The notes under the pieces are model-generated. The model was not told where the DNA came from and searched no databases. It saw only the letters and a list, made by a program, of their open reading frames with translations. A DNA stretch of 6,122 nucleotides, taken from Streptococcaceae bacterium. Lineage in GTDB: Bacteria > Bacillota > Bacilli > Lactobacillales > Streptococcaceae. Positions 5,729 to 6,122 of the stretch are shown in pieces (position 1 is the first letter of the stretch; the number at the start of each line of letters is the position of its first letter). Position numbers and translations under genes: made by a program. Where the stretch lies: assembly GCA_902836505.1 (NCBI GenBank), contig CADFQU010000060.1, forward strand, positions 1-6,122, in the 5' to 3' direction.

Positions 5729-6122
5729 TTAATCTTTCCATAAATCCATGGCCTGTAAGAAATCATCTGAAACAGTGACATTTTCAGGCTGAAGAGCTTC
5801 CCGTTCTTGCTGTTTGATTTTTAATTGCGTCAAGCTGGTAATGCCTTCTCGTCGCCAATTGCGCAGGATGGCCTGAATATACTTCCAGTGAGGCTTGCCA
5901 TTAAAGACAGCTTCTCTCAAGGCAGCCTTCACAATGTCTGGATCCGTTTGGTCCTGTTTGACTGTCTGTGTCAAATCTTCGATTTCAAATGGAGTCAACA
6001 ATCGGCCTAACTCCTGCTCAAAGGTTTTGACCAAATCAGCTAGTTCATTTTCTGCCTGCTTGTCTTGCCCACGCTGAGACGCCTCTGTCTTACTTTGAAG
6101 CAGGTCATCCAAGCGTTCGAGG
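5729..6122 (-). CDS. dnaD: DnaD-like replication initiation protein, 3' part (N-terminus off right edge)
   Basis: C-terminal part of a DnaD/DnaB_2-domain protein; in Firmicutes DnaD helps remodel origin DNA and load the replicative helicase. About 130 codons are visible, entering the window as LERLDDLLQ and ending MDLWKD. The segment FEQELGRLLTPFEIEDLTQ, the helix DIVKAALREAVFNGK, and YIQAILRNWRREGI match the domain core, including its conserved YxxxILxNW motif, followed by a charged tail. The N-terminal winged-helix domain would lie beyond the right edge; a TTG at 6112 is an ordinary Leu codon, not the start. The TAA (5729-5731) is directly adjacent to repeat copy 2. Which DnaD paralogue this is cannot be told from the fragment. 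Confidence 0.85.
   Translation of the reverse strand, partial: LERLDDLLQSKTEASQRGQDKQAENELADLVKTFEQELGRLLTPFEIEDLTQTVKQDQTDPDIVKAALREAVFNGKPHWKYIQAILRNWRREGITSLTQLKIKQQEREALQPENVTVSDDFLQAMDLWKD

Noticed and set aside
1..6122. CRISPR array, prophage, transposase, tRNA or rRNA genes
   Set aside because: No regularly spaced repeats, no transposase or integrase motifs and no tRNA-like or rRNA sequence were seen.

Overview
The window looks like chromosomal DNA of a low-to-moderate GC Firmicute, most likely a Streptococcus of the mitis/sanguinis type. This rests on remembered resemblance of the TrmK, Nif3-like, ZIP and DnaD proteins to streptococcal homologues, on extended -10 promoters (TGnTATAcT type), and on a short dispersed repeat of a kind I associate with oral streptococci. 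No database search was possible, so species is not called.

Layout from left to right. (1) 1-502, minus strand: 5' part of a ZIP-family metal transporter that runs off the left edge; its leader holds a partial match to the streptococcal zinc-repressor (AdcR) box. (2) 575-758: a 182-bp repeat, copy 1, which contains a minus-strand terminator. (3) 726-3324, minus strand: a compact three-gene operon read right to left, trmK (tRNA m1A22 methyltransferase), a Nif3/YqfO-type dinuclear-metal protein, and an FAD-dependent DAO-family oxidoreductase. It has its own extended -10 promoter next to the terminator of the gene upstream. (4) 3405-4196, minus strand: a YghU-type glutathione S-transferase with its own promoter and terminator. 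(5) 4334-5353, plus strand: adenosine deaminase, divergent from the transferase, with a clear promoter and ribosome binding site and followed by a hairpin terminator. (6) 5354-5728: intergenic block with the terminator, about 150 bp of unassigned hairpin-rich DNA, and copy 2 of the repeat. (7) 5729-6122, minus strand: 3' part of a DnaD-like primosomal gene that runs off the right edge.

The genes are mostly housekeeping: tRNA modification, metal-centre protein, flavin oxidoreductase, thiol chemistry, purine salvage and replication initiation. I see no defence system, CRISPR array, transposase, tRNA or rRNA.

The most notable feature is the repeat. The two copies align without gaps over 182 bp at a constant offset of 4970 with 10 differences, lie in the same orientation, and each abuts or overlaps the stop codon of a minus-strand gene. 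They fold into three nested or adjacent hairpins and show a compensatory A-T to G-C change. Copy 1 has been captured into the end of the FAD oxidoreductase gene, supplying its last ten codons and stop. It behaves like a non-coding, structured, terminator-carrying element rather than a gene.
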